A stretch of 64,000 bases of DNA from positions 94,670,911 through 94,734,910 of the forward strand of contig NC_084795.1 in NCBI RefSeq assembly GCF_963169125.1. The letters run 5' to 3'. The first letter of the stretch is position 1, and each line of letters begins with the position of its first letter. The position numbers and the translations under genes are program-made. Under the pieces are notes generated by a model. The model had not been told where the DNA came from, searched no databases, and worked only from the letters and a program-made list of their open reading frames with translations. Source of the DNA: Humulus lupulus. Its lineage: Eukaryota; Streptophyta; Magnoliopsida; Rosales; Cannabaceae. Positions 11,090 through 22,939 of this stretch are shown piece after piece.

Positions 11090-13640
11090 GCAGCTACAAT
11101 TTTTATTTTGATTTAGAAAAAATATATCCCTTTGAGTGTCCAAAATGTATTATATATGTTAAATTTCTAAAATTTCAAAAGAAAATACAACAAAATAATT
11201 TTTTATTAATTACTCAAAAATATAATTTCAGTATTTAGTCTACTCGGCTTACAAAATCATATTACATGATAGTTTCTACTACAATCAAATTTTATCATCA
11301 CCAAATAATAAACAAGAAATGTATCCAATGTTAGTGAAATATATTTTTTATTCTAAAAGCTTCAACTGTCAATGTTGTCTAGTATTGCGCCAAAGAAATG
11401 CATCTCAATATAGACATGCACATTATAAAAAAAATTCTTTAATTATAAATATATTATAATTCAAACTTATAAATACAATTTTTACTTTTTATTGATCCAA
11501 CTTTATGGATGCCAATAATACACCTAGCCAACAATAAAAATAAAATAATAACTAAACAAAAAAAACAATGCACACATCATCATCATCATTTGGCTTTTAA
11601 CAATCAAATCAAAGTGAAAATGCATAATTAAGCTACGCAAATTACATTCAAATCAAATAGTTTTGACTAAATTAAGCATCTAATTAAGCATATTTTAAGA
11701 GACCCTTTTAATAATAATCCACCTCTTAATCTCTAATTTCGTTAAAACTTTAATGCCGACTTATTATTTATTATGATGTTATTATTCAAGTGGGAAGGAG
11801 CTTAAGTGATAAGATATTAGTACTACTTAGTTACTTGATTAATTAAGAAAGAAACATCACTAATTTGAATCCTATCATGGATGTATAGTGAGTTTCAACT
11901 AAACATAATTTTTTTAGCCTATTCTAGTAATTAAAAATTTATCTCAGATCTAAGTATGTATTTAAAATTCTATAATCATCTTCATTATTAATTAGACCGT
12001 CAAATGTTAAATATCCGGATCACAAATTTATCACTATGGCAGTCATCTTTTCATATTTCCACACAAAACTAAGTACAAAAAAATCTATAGAAAATCGGAC
12101 AGCATATCCCCTAATTTACTAGCCTAGCCATCTGTCACAATCAACACCAACATGTCAAACAAATCAAACAACACACAGGTTTTCATCCATATATCACCGC
12201 AGCACACAAAATTCTCATAACCTACTTCACTAAGACATGCAAGTTCTCAATCTTCCATTATCACCGCAGCATACAGAATTCCCAGAACCTACTTCACTAC
12301 GGATGAATATCTAAGATATTCAAACTCCACTAAAGTGCAATACTAAAGCAATTAGAGAATAAACACATACACATTCCTTCATTTGATCAAAGGGAAACAT
12401 AATTACCAAATCAATTACTAATTCTATTGTTAAGAGACAAACTCATTTATTTGAAAAACATTTCCCTGAACAACTTCTTAAAGATAAAAAAAAAAAAAAA
12501 GATGAAAAGGTTAACATGAAAAGAGTACTAAGTTATACTCATGCCTGCTTCCATAGCTCTTCAACTTCCTTTATACAGACGCACATTTTTTCTCTATTAG
12601 ATATTGCTATGGCCCAAAAGCCTATCCAGAAATACAAAAAATAAAATTTAACTTAGTTGAGTTACAGAAACCGCAAAAAGATTGGCTAACGATAGAAAAA
12701 AGGGACAAAAAATGATGCTAATTCCAAACTTAAACCCATTTAATCACACACCCATTACCAAAAACAAAAACTACAGAAGTTGAGAGTTGAAAAAGAATAC
12801 ATGAACAAGCTTTCCTTGGTTCTGCTGTTTAGATGCAGCAGCAAGTAATCTTCTTAAATTTACTTCCGTTTTGCTAGTTCCCATATTTCAAAAACCTACA
12901 AAAGCAAAACTCAATTTTAAGCCCAAAAATATCAATCAATTCAGAATTGACCAAATTAATCATATTAATCCATTCAAACCGGTTTCAAAATGCACCAAAA
13001 TCCAGTCAAGAAATATACCAAAAGCTAGTAGCAAAATACAAGTAGTAGCCATTAAAGAAGCTGCAAAAAAAATCAGTAATTACACACAGCTACACATAGA
13101 TACCCTATTTCACATTATATGGTACACATACTGGAGTGGTTTCCATTCTTTAGTTTGTCAATGATCTTGAATATGAAATCAAATATTCAAATATGTGTAA
13201 TTACACACAGCTACACATAGATACCCTATTTCACATTATATGCTTCCTTTCCCTTTCATTTTAAAATTAGATTAAGACATCAAACATGAGATTGATTCTA
13301 TTATAAAATATATGCATACTATTTCAAAGAATACAAAAAGGTCAAAACATGTAAGTTATCTTCCCAGTTCTGCAAACCTTTAGTGTGATGACCGCCATTC
13401 TCTTTGCTTGGTCCGAGCTGCAATTTTCCATGGTCCAAGTCATCGACTTGAGGTGCGGAAAAATTCCCTGAATATTAGTTGAAAGCCATTTGTTTAAATG
13501 TGAGTCTATAGTAGTTTAAACAAAGAGAAACTCATAATGAAGTTGCAGCCAACTAAACCAAGAATTGATAAACCTCTAACTCTAACATCTGATATCATAA
13601 AAAAAGGTTTGATAAATAAACAAGTGAGAGCTTCCTTTCA
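11090..13640. other. AT-rich interior of the CACTA element, no gene recognised
   Basis: About 2.5 kb of AT-rich sequence without a recognisable protein. An 18-codon-scale duplication is visible: TTACACACAGCTACACATAG at about 13080 recurs at about 13201 with the following CCCTATTTCACATTATATG. A purine-rich stretch of GAGA repeats at 14284-14305 lies next to the C-rich block and resembles a transcript leader. I cannot assign captured genes here. Confidence 0.5.
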
Positions 13641-13659
13641 GGAATAATTGGTGCGGTAA

Positions 13660-13995
13660 CAGTAGCCCCAAGCCCAGCCACCGTCCTTGTCGAGCCCAGC
13701 CACCTTCCCTGCCTGAGCCCCTCCCTGCACAGCCACCATCCTTGCCGAGCCCAGCCACCGTCCCAGCCCGAGCCCAGCCACCGTCCTTGCCGAGCCCAGC
13801 CATCGTCCTTGCCAAGCCCAGCCACCGTCCCAGCCCGAGCCCCTCCCTACACAGCCACCATCCCTGCCGAGCCCAGCCACCGTCCCTGCCGAGCCCAGCC
13901 ATCGTCCCAGCCCGAGCCCAGCCACCCTCCCTGCACAGTCGACCCAGACCCAGCCCAGCCCAACCCGAACCCCTCCCTGCACCGTCCTTGCACGA
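13660..13995. repeat. C-rich 22-bp minisatellite inside the CACTA element
   Basis: Imperfect tandem copies of a unit close to GAGCCCAGCCACCGTCCTTG plus CC, about 22 bp, with some 21-23 bp variants, in an otherwise AT-rich element. Because 22 is not a multiple of three, reading frames cycle through the repeat and stay open in several frames. This explains the overlapping 118-217 codon open frames of Gly/Ala/Trp- or Pro/Ser-rich composition here, which I do not call as genes. Confidence 0.8.
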
Positions 13996-14539
13996 TCGAT
14001 CCCACCCCCTGAGACCCCCGCACCGTCGAGCCCAGCCAGCCCTTGAACCCCACTCGCGTGTCGAGCCCTTGAACCCCCATTCGTTGTCGAGCCCTTGAAC
14101 CCATAGGCGACATCGAGCCCAGGCAGAGAGAGAGATGGGAGGACGAAGGAGTGAGAGAACCGAGTCCCCTGCCTCTGCATCGAGCCCGCCGCCGTGATCC
14201 GACCACCAGCCACCCACCTGCCGTGACCCATGCACGCCGTCAAAGAGGAGGGCTGAGGGCTGGTTTTTGAGTTGAGGAAAAGAATGAGAGAGAGAGAGTG
14301 AGATTGAGGTTGAGGGATAAGGTTTAGTTATTATTATTATTATTATTTGTTAAAAAAATATATAGTTATTATTATAAAAATATATAAATACAAAGTATAA
14401 TGATATTAAGAAAAAAAAATATTAGTTTTTATTTTTTAAGTATATTTAAAAACTAACAACTTATAATTTTTTTTAAGAAATTATTAAAATATCTAACCAT
14501 ATATAAATAATTTACTTTCAACTATTACTTTCAGCCCAG

Positions 14540-14825
14540 TTGTTTTTAGGACTCACAAAGTGAGTCCTTTTGTTTTTAGGACTCACAAAGTGAGTCCTTA
14601 AAGAGTATTAAGGACTCCCAAAGTAAGTCCTTAAAATTGTTAAGTAAAACACTCATTTTTTAGCCTAGATTTTTTTAGGACTCTCATATTTTTTTAGGAC
14701 ACTTATTGCGAGTCCTAAATTGTGTTTTTTCAGGACTCTCAATGAGTGTCCTAAATACTCCATAAATATTTTTAAGGACTTGCATTTATGTGCGAGTCCT
14801 AAAAAAGTGTCCCGTAAAGGGTATT
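14540..14825. repeat. Right subterminal palindromic repeats of the CACTA element
   Basis: Diverged copies of the left repeat: TTTAGGACTCACAAAGTGAGTCC twice (about 14545-14600), GGACTCCCAAAGTAAGTCC, GGACACTTATTGCGAGTCC and others up to the right terminus. The stem sequence co-varies: here ACTCAC pairs with GTGAGT, where the left end has ACTCGC pairing with GCGAGT. Confidence 0.8.
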
Positions 14826-14839
14826 TTGTAGCAGTGGAC

Positions 14840-15279
14840 TTATCCATGTTTGGAACAACTTTTAGATCAGAATAGAAATTTTTGAGCCACGCAGCCTCTT
14901 TAGCTACTTCACAAACCTCTATGTATTTGACTTCCATGGTATAGTCTGTATTACTTGTTTGTTTGATACTACGCCAGACTACAGCTCCTCCACCAAGTGT
15001 GAAAACTGATCCAAAAGTAGATTTTTGACTATCTCTGTCTGATTGAAAATCAGAATCAGTGTATCCAGTGGGGTTTAAGTCACCACCTAAATATACAAGC
15101 ATACATTCCCTAGTTTTCCTATGATACTTGAGAATCTTCTTTACTGCAACCCAACGACTCAATCCAGGTTTGGATTGATAACGACTGACTATCCCTGCTA
15201 CATAACAAATGTCAGGTCTTGTACACAACATGGCGTACATTAGACTGCCTGCTGCAGAGGCGTAGGGATATTGTCTCAT
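14840..15279 (-). pseudogene. COP2 RNase H, N-terminal part, and connection domain
   Basis: Reads from 15279: YPYASAAGSLMYAMLCTRPD, GIVSRYQSKPGLSRW, YTDSDFQSDRDSQKST, TLGGGAVVWRS, then a diverged E-A-E-Y site (MEVKYIEVCE, normally MEAEYIA), and KEAAWLKNFYSDL. These are copia RNase H motifs. The E-to-K change at the active-site region would impair hydrolysis. The frame continues in the 10722-10470 block. Confidence 0.83.
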
Positions 15280-16300
15280 GTCCTCTTCTTGTTGAGGTGT
15301 CTTAGGACACTATTCTTTAGAAAGGACAATTCCATGAAAAGTTGGTATATCACTCTTCTTGGAATTTTTCATACCGAATCGCTCCAGTACCTTATCTATA
15401 TAAGTAAGTTGAGATAGAGCCTTTGTCGATCCCGAAGGATCTAGATGCCAAGAACATATTTCGTATCTCCTAAATCTTTCATTTGGAATTGGTCGGCTAC
15501 CATTTCTTTACTTTTTTCAATGTTCCTCCGTCATTTCCAATCAGTAGAATAGCATCAACGTAAAGAACCAGGATTACCACAATGCCATCTTTGATTTGTT
15601 CGTAGACACAAGGTTCGTAAACTTTTTGTTAAAAACCATACATTTTGATTGTGTCATCAAATCTCAAATTCCAAGATCTAGATCCTTGTTTGAGTCCATA
15701 AATGGACGTAAGAAGCTTGCAAATTTATTTGGTCTTGACCTTTTATTTTGAACCTTTCAGGTTGAGACATGTAAATGGTCTCGTCAAGATACCCATTCAG
15801 AAATGTTGTCTTAATGTCCTTTTTCCATATCTCATAATCCATGTTAGCAGCTATGGAAAAGATTATGCGAATGGATTTAAGCATGGCCACAAGAGAAAAA
15901 GTTTCTTCATAATCAACCCCTTCTCACTGAGTATAACCCTTGGCTACAAGCCTACCTTTAAAAGTTTCCACTTTCCCATCTGCTCCTCTTCTTCTCTTGA
16001 ATATCCATTTGCACCCAATAGGTTTAACATTTTCAAGAAGATCTTCAAGAGTCCAGATGAAATTGGAATACATCCATTCCATTTCCTGGTCCATGGCATC
16101 TTGCCATTTTTATTTTTCAAAATCTTTCATTGCATCTCTATATGTCAATGATCATCTATGTTTGTGTCTGACAAAAGCATTTGAACTTCGTGTTCATATC
16201 AAATTGGCTGCCTGACAACCCTCTCACTACAACAAAGCTCTCTATTGTTTTGACTACAACTTTTGACTTCTTCTGGTCGTTTTTCATTGTGAATAGTTGG
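15280..16300 (-). pseudogene. COP2 reverse transcriptase, degenerate
   Basis: Contains the palm motif region MDYEIWKKDIKTTFLNGYLD, followed by ETIYMSQPERFKIKGQD (15890-15730), which corresponds to copia M-D-V-K-T-A-F-L-N-G. The usual M-D-V is K-D-I, so the Asp is kept. Other RT blocks between 15300 and 16300 are recognisable only in fragments, with several frame changes. Confidence 0.75.
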
Positions 16301-16308
16301 TGATCTAT

Positions 16309-17099
16309 TTACTTGATATAAGACCATCTCCTCCAGTACAACCTTACTGCGAGGATTGTGGTTGTTAATATAGTAAGTTCCAAGAAAAGTAGCATTTGTC
16401 GATACAAATGTTTTATTTTCTTTAGACTATAAAATATACCACCTCTGGTCTCTTTGGAATATCCCACAAACATGCACAGTTCAGTGTGAGATTCCAGCTT
16501 TCCAGTTTTTCCTTTCAGCAAGTGTGCTAGACACCCCCAAATACGAAAAATGGTGTAAACTAGGTTTAACACTATTCTATAATTCTAACAATGTCTTCTT
16601 GATAGACTTGGATGGAACAACATTCAATATGTACATTGCACATTGAATGGCATAGCCCCAGAATGACAGTGGCAATGATGAATAGCATACCATTGATTTA
16701 ACGATGTCTAATAACGTCCTATTCCTTCTTTCTGAAACACCATTTTGTTGTGGCGTTCTAGGTCCAGTGAGGTCAGATTTAATTCCATGCTCACGCAATT
16801 GGTCCTCGAATTCATAATCTAAGTGCTCTCCTCCTTGATCAGATTGAAGAACTTTCAGTAATTTACCTAATTGCTTTTCTACTTTAGCTTTGAATTCTCT
16901 ATACTTTCCAAAAATTTGGGATTTCTTTTGCATCAAATATAGGTAACAATATCTTGAATAATCGTCAATGAAGGTGACGGAATATTCAAACTCTCATCTT
17001 GCTTGCACATTAAGTGGTCCACACACATCAGTTTGTGTTCTGATGTTTTAGATGTTTTGGGGAGGTTTGAACTGTAATGAGCTGACTAACTTAAAGACC
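16309..17099 (-). pseudogene. COP2 integrase
   Basis: From right to left: TDVCGPLNVQAR, stop, EFEYSVTFIDDYSRYCYLYL (about 17025-16940), KSQIFGKYREFKAKVEKQL, LQSDQGGEH, GPRTPQQNGVSERRNRTLLD with the catalytic Glu retained (16936-16577), then the C-terminal WGCLAHLLKGK and FVGYSKETRGG (16572-16309). The N-terminal zinc-binding part and gag are missing because GYP2 LTR sequence begins at about 17100. Confidence 0.83.
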
Positions 17100-19106
17100 T
17101 CGGACCATTAAAAACTACTAAGCATAACTACTATTTTGAAATACATATATAAAATAAAATAAAAACTTTATTATAAAAATCCAAAATACTAGATCCCATT
17201 GTTATTACACAAAGAAAAAAAATCTTTAATTAATTGTTCAAATATTAAATGCGAAAATAAAATATAAATACATAATTAAAAAGACTTGAAACAAAACATC
17301 ATCATCGATCTTTCCCATCAGTCCATTCATTCAGTCCTCTCCCAATACACATGCCAAAGCTGCCACGAATTTGTCCCGCCTTCCAAGCTTTATTTTCCTG
17401 CACCATCTAAAATAAAAGGAATGAACCTAAAGTCCAGCGAGGAAAATCTACAAAAACATAACATAAATCATAAGACTAAAAACATATACTATAAAATATA
17501 TAAACGTAAAAACGTATATCATATAAACATATGACTACAATATTAATGGTCATTAACTCATTACCATAGTATGTGATAATACCATCTAGGTCATATGTCT
17601 ACTAATCAAGGTAGGTTAGATCATAACTCTAATCTACGATAATGATAATAATGTTGGAATTTATTTTTTATCTAAGCAACTATATTTCCCAAGTGACTAC
17701 AACATAAAACATATACATACATATATACATAAACATAACATAGCATATAAACATATCTTAACACATACAATCTAACCTATTTTCCTTACCTTGAGTGTGG
17801 AGAGAAAAAGAAAGAGGAGAGATTGCTTGCTATAAAAAAACGTCCAATCAACCTTAAATACAACATAAAATATTTATATTACAGCCTTATAATAAAACTA
17901 TACTTTCAATAATTTTCTAAACCTCATAAAGTCAAACCTTCAACCTAGAGCCAAAATGATGAAATCTCGAGTCTTCTCTCTAATGTCTATTTCCAACAAC
18001 AACACCAAGAGTTTGGATACTTGGGTAGATTTTTGCTATATATTTGCTTGATGGGGTTCAATATTTCGGCAATAATAGGGTTTAGAAAGGCAATAGTACT
18101 TAAGGCAAAATAAAGAAAATAGAAGAAAAATATCCTGAGCACTATAAGGACTAGTGTTTCGGCTATGGATATGTAGAGTATTTATGGAAAAATTGAGAGA
18201 GCTTTTGGGACTATGAATTTTGATATGAGAGGTTTTTGAGAGCTTTTGAGTGTGAGAAAAATGGTGAAGGGTAAGTCTCTATTTATAGGCTTCAAACCCT
18301 AACTCCCTTCCTTGATTTTCTCTACACTATTAAACTTAAATTTAAAAATCACACCTAACCTCCACTTATATGGTTTTGGCCAGCCTATTCTTACTCCCTT
18401 CTTGTTGCTGCATCAACTCCAAGTATGCCATATAGTCTCCATTTGGTTCAAACTTTAGTCGAAGTCCAAACTACTATCTTATATCTTATATCTCGTAACT
18501 CTGGACTCTTCTGTAGTAAAATTAACGTAACTATAGTTGTAGAAGTTTGATTTAGGCTATTTTTATACTGTTGGATAGATAATTAAATTATATACAATGT
18601 TTTAGAAATACTATTTTTCCAAAATCGTAATATAAATAAGTCAAAACTAGGCCTGAAGTTACAACACTCTAAAGTTACGAAAGCTGCAGTTACTTATCTA
18701 ACTCTTCTTGACACATAGTCACTTAATTCGAATAGATCTAATATTGCCTATCTTTAAAATTTAAGAAAAAATCAACTCCTTCCTATTTTTGAGCCAAGCC
18801 TAAGACAAAGCTATTTTGGTTTTCATTTTAATTCTAATTCTTGGACTTAGTTTAATGCCACGTGTTCACTTCTTAATAAATCAAATTACATGTGCATTTA
18901 AACACTTAATAAAACTATACACTAATTTAATCATATGATAAAATAATTGTAATTACCCAAACATTAATTATTTCTAATTCATAAAATCATAACTTCAATA
19001 ATTTAAGCTTAAAGCAATCTTTATTCCACAACTCAAGTCATAACTAAATCTAACGTAAGATCAGATTTAAGGAGCTTATAAGAAAATAATAACCTTTGTT
19101 ATTACA
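17100..19106 (-). repeat. 3' LTR of GYP2
   Basis: About 2.0 kb of AT-rich sequence ending TTATTACA at 19106, followed by the purine tract AAGGGGAGAAG (minus strand) that marks an LTR boundary. The left edge is near TCGGACCATTAAAA at 17100; the canonical first TG is not present there. A related LTR copy begins TGTCAGACCATTAAAA at 59864. Confidence 0.75.
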
Positions 19107-19295
19107 ATCTTCTCCCCTTAAATAAATTTCATCCTCGAAATTTTACTTACAATACAACTCCGAATACCATGCTCGGATGTCTTCCTCCAAGTCCCACGTT
19201 GCCTCCTGTTCTGTACTATTACTCCATAAGACCCTGACTATCATAATACTCTTAGACCATAATTCCTTCACCCCCTTCTCTAGGATGCTAATCGG

Positions 19296-20520
19296 TCATT
19301 CCTCATAACTCAATTCTTTATTGAGTTCTATCGTATCGTACTTGAGGATGTGAGATGGGTCTGACACATATCTACGCAACATTGAGATGTGAAACACATT
19401 GTGGCTATCTGCTAGAGCTGACGGTAGGGCTAATCTATATGCAATTGTTCCCAACTTGTCCAATATCTCAAAAGAACCTATAAACTGGGGACTCAGTTTT
19501 TCTTTCTTCCCAAACCACTTCACTCCCTTCATAGGAGGTAATTTTAAGAAGACTTGATCTCCGAATTTGAATTCCACATCTCACCGCTTGGCATCCGCAT
19601 AACTCTTTTGTCGACTCTGAGCAGCGACCACACACTTTCTAATCAGCTCCACTATGTCTTAAGCCTCTCTAACAGCTTTGGGTCCAAGATGTTTTCTTTC
19701 TCCTAGCTCGTCCCAATGCAACGGCGATCAACACTTCCATCCATAAAGTAACTCATAGGGTGTCATGCCGATCGTTTCCTGGTAGCTATTATTGTAGGAG
19801 AACTATATAAGTGGCAAATACTTACTCCACGATCCTCCGAAGTCTGGTACACAAGTGTGCAACATATCTTCTAAAATTTGTACAGTACGCTCGGACTGAC
19901 TGTCGGTCTGAGGATGAAATGTCGTACTAAGACTTAGCTTGGAACCCATGGCTTGCTACAAGCTTCCCCAAAATCTCGATGTAAACACCAATCCTCTATC
20001 TGATACTATGGTCTTATTGATTCCATGCAGTCGTACTATTTCTTGAACATAAATGTCTGCATACTGGTCAGCAGTGTACGTAGTCTTGACAAGCAGGATG
20101 TGTGCTGACTTTGTGAGTCTATCTACCACAACCCAAGCCGAGTCATGCTGCTTATTTTTTCATGTCAATCCTTTCACGAAGTCCATGGCTATATCGTGCG
20201 ACTTCCATTCCAAAATACTAAGCGGCTACAATAAGCCTGCGGGTTGCTGATGCTTCGCTTTTACTTGCTAGCATGCTAGGCATTTTGACACATATTCTCG
20301 ACCACCAGTATAGTGCCTTAAGGTCGTGAGTCATCTTGGTCGACCCCTGGTGGACTGAGTATGGGGTAGTGTGTGCCTCTTCTAAAATCTTCATCTTAAT
20401 TCCATAATTATTCAGCAAGCGCAACCATCCTTTATATCCCAAGAACCCCTGCCCTAATATGGAGAAATTTGTAGTCTTGCCTTCTTTGATTGCAGCCATA
20501 TGCGATACTAACGTGTCATC
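19296..20520 (-). pseudogene. GYP2 integrase
   Basis: The C-terminal stretch 19577-19296 contains FKFGDQVFLKLPP, LSPQFIGSFEILDKLGTIAY and HNVFHISMLRRYVSD, the conserved tail of plant chromovirus integrases. Upstream, 20499-20218 holds the zinc-binding HHCC region (HTTPYSVHQGSTKM, YWWSRICVKMP). The catalytic core between 19600 and 20220 is recognisable in short runs with stops. Confidence 0.8.
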
Positions 20521-21880
20521 ATGCCCTCACCCAGTCTATATATCTTCTAATAGACTTGAGTGGATGGACAAGTTACCCAATTGACCAATGACTAGTTCTA
20601 TTCCGGAATTAATCTGCTCTTGCTGAAGCGGCTTTTCTATTCCGAATAATGCTACTAGATTTCCATAACTCTTTCGGCTTCATGCATCTGCAACTACAAT
20701 TGCTTTTCCTGGGTGGTATATGATTTCGCAGTCATAATCCTTTACTAGTTCTAACCACCTGTGCTGCCTCATGCTGAGCTCTTTCTGTGTGAAGAAATAT
20801 TTTAAAATCTTGTGGTCCATATAAATCTCACACCGTTCTCCATAAAGATAGTGGTGCCACATTTTCAATGCAAAGACCACCATTTCCAACTCCATATCAT
20901 GTGTTGTAGAGTGTTGCTTGTATTCCTTCAGGTGCCTGAGGCGTAGGCAATCACTTTGTCATTCTGCATCAGCACACAACCCAAATCTTGCTTCGACACA
21001 TCACAATATACTACAAACTTGTCGTTGGGTGTCGGTACACAAAGTATTGGTGCTGAGCATAATTTATCCTTGATCAATTGGAAGCTCTCTTGACATCTAT
21101 CCGTCATGTTGAACTATTGTTGTTTCCGGGTTAGGTTGGTAAGCGGAGTGGCTATCTTAGAAAGGCCTTCTACAAATCTCTGGTAATAGCCTGCTAGCCT
21201 GAGAAAACTTCTAACCTCTTATGCATTCTTAGGTCTTGACCAATCCTTTACAGCCTTTATCTTAGTTGGGTTTACTGCGACTCCATCCTTGGATACTATG
21301 TGGCCGAGGAACGCTACTTGTGATAGCCAAAATTCAGATTTCTTGAACTTTGCGTAAAGTTGGTGCTCCTTTAATCGCAGCATGGTTAGTCTTAAATGTT
21401 CCTCGTGCTCGACTTCATCCTTGGAGTACACCAAAATATTGTCAATGAACACTACAATGAATTTTTCCAAGTAATCCTTTAAGACCTGATTCATTAATTC
21501 CATAAATGCGGCTGGAGCGTTGGTAAGACCAAAAAGACATAACTAGAAACTCGTAATGTCCATATCGAGTTCTAAAGGTTGTCTTTGGTATATCCTCTTC
21601 CCGTACCTTGAGCTGGTGATAACCAGACCATAGATCAATCTTTGAAAATACCGTCGCTCCTCGGAGTTGATCAAATAAGTCATCGATCTGGGGTAGCGGG
21701 TACTTGTTCTTAATTGTCACCTTGTTCAGCTCGCAGTAATCGATACACATCTGCATGCTTCCATCCTATTTCTTCACAAATAGAACCAGTGCTCCCCATG
21801 GCGAATGGCTTGGTCTGATGAAACCCAAGTCTAAGAGTTCTTGTAACTGTGTTTTCAACTCCTTGAGTTCAGTTGGTGCC
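20521..21880 (-). pseudogene. GYP2 reverse transcriptase and RNase H
   Basis: RT blocks: [52 protein letters not shown] (21756-21520), then a frameshift and [18 protein letters not shown] (21500-21440). The polymerase box, normally FIDD, is FIDN: codon 21438-21440 reads AAT on the minus strand. RNase H at 20895-20680: [17 protein letters not shown] and [11 protein letters not shown]. It is disabled by both the frameshift and the active-site change. Confidence 0.85.
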
Positions 21881-22797
21881 ATATGGTATTATGCCTTTGA
21901 GATAGGCCCGGTCCTGGTACTAGTTTGATTGTGAAGTCAATTTCCCAATTAGGGGTAACCCTGGTAAGTCATCAGAAAATATCTCTGGAAATTCCTTTAT
22001 AATGCAGACGTCTCCAACCTTTAATGGTGTTTCTTATGCCACATCTGTGACGCTTGCTAAGAATGTGTGACATCCTTTCTCTATCATCCTCTGGGCCTTG
22101 AGAGATGAAATAAGTGGTGTGCGAAGTCCTAAAACCTTGCCCATAAAACACAGACCCTCAGGGGTTTTGAACATCACTTGCTTGTGTCGACAGTCGTTGG
22201 TTGCACCATGTCTTGCTAGCCATTCCTTGCCCAGTATTACGTCAAAATCCTTGATCTTTAGCTCTATCAGGTCTCCTTCTAGTTCTGTGCCCTCGATTTT
22301 GGTTGGTACTCCTCATACTATCTGTGATGATAGAACAATTTTGCCTGAAGGCAGTTCCGTAACAAACCTATTTCTAGATCTTTCCCAAGGTTTGTCTAGT
22401 TCTCTATCATTCCTAACGAGATATATGAGTGTGTCGCTTCCGAAATTCTCGTAGACTAGTTCCATGTACTGAGTTGGATAGGGTGCAAAATTTTCCATCG
22501 GCCTTCCTTCGTACAGATATCCTCCATTCGGATAGTCGCCATTTGGATATCCTCCTATTCTGCTCTGGCCGCTATGCTCGAGTTGTTGGCTGAGGCTGCG
22601 GCTAAGGTTGTCATTGTTGTTGCAGTAGTTCTTCTACTTGTCATCGTAACTGAATAACTTCATCATTGTTGTCAAGTGGAGGTGGGGCATTTTCATTAGC
22701 AGCAGTAGTGGCAGCAAGTCTTCCCCTTCTTCAGACTGGAGGGGCCTCGAGTATCCCATTGGTGGTGCTGGGGGCGTTACCTTTAGTGCGTGCAAAC
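21881..22797 (-). pseudogene. GYP2 gag remnant fused to protease
   Basis: Gag begins at ATG 22797 (MFARTKGNAPSTTNG) and continues as a Pro/Gln-rich N-terminus with stops to about 22560. The capsid core and CCHC knuckle expected next are missing. At 22500-22098 the frame is already the protease/linker region (NFAPYPTQYMELVYENFGSD, then ELKIKDFDVILGKEWLARHG and KTPEGLCFMGK). A large internal deletion has therefore joined the gag start to protease. Confidence 0.72.
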
Positions 22798-22939
22798 ATT
22801 CGGAGCAAAATCTTCGGCATAATTCTAAGTGTCGAGAGAAACACTCTAGAACTTACCCTAAAAGTTTCTATGGAAAAACTTAGTCTAAGCAAACATAACT
22901 TGGACCTATCAGTTATGATTTCTTAGAAAACAAAATTAT

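Larger units (their letters stand above)
10726..14836. mobile_element. Non-autonomous CACTA element (4111 bp) with 3-bp target duplication
   Basis: Right end reads TTTTGTAGCAGTG, i.e. CACTGCTACAAAA on the other strand. Left end reads TACTACTACAAAAAGGG, the same terminus with its first base changed. GAC occurs directly outside both ends (10723-10725 and 14837-14839), a 3-bp duplication as CACTA transposases make. Excision restores COP2's RNase H frame exactly. Both ends carry arrays of a short palindrome, AGGACTCGC-N3-GCGAGTCCT, typical of CACTA subterminal repeats. I see no TNPA or TNPD homology inside, so it would need transposase in trans. The interior is AT-rich with one C-rich block (13660-14240). 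Confidence 0.9.
10129..17099 (-). mobile_element. COP2: minus-strand Ty1/copia, split by a CACTA element
   Basis: From right to left: integrase (17099-16309), RT (about 16300-15280), RNase H (15279-14840, then 10722-10470), purine tract and partial 3' LTR (10459-10129). The RNase H frame is interrupted between 14840 and 10722 by the CACTA element. Removing that element rejoins the reading frame at the single codon run D-K-S-L-V-L-Y-Y-D. The gag/5' end is absent: GYP2 LTR sequence starts at about 17100. Stops are frequent. Confidence 0.83.

Noticed and set aside
13582..14243. 217-, 201- and 119-codon overlapping frames in the CACTA element
   Set aside because: They arise from a 22-bp C-rich tandem repeat open in several frames and strands. 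Composition is Gly/Ala/Trp or Pro/Ser only and no domain is recognisable.
16225..16240. CACTACAACAAAG as a possible CACTA end
   Set aside because: It lies within COP2 pol without subterminal repeats, partner end or target duplication.
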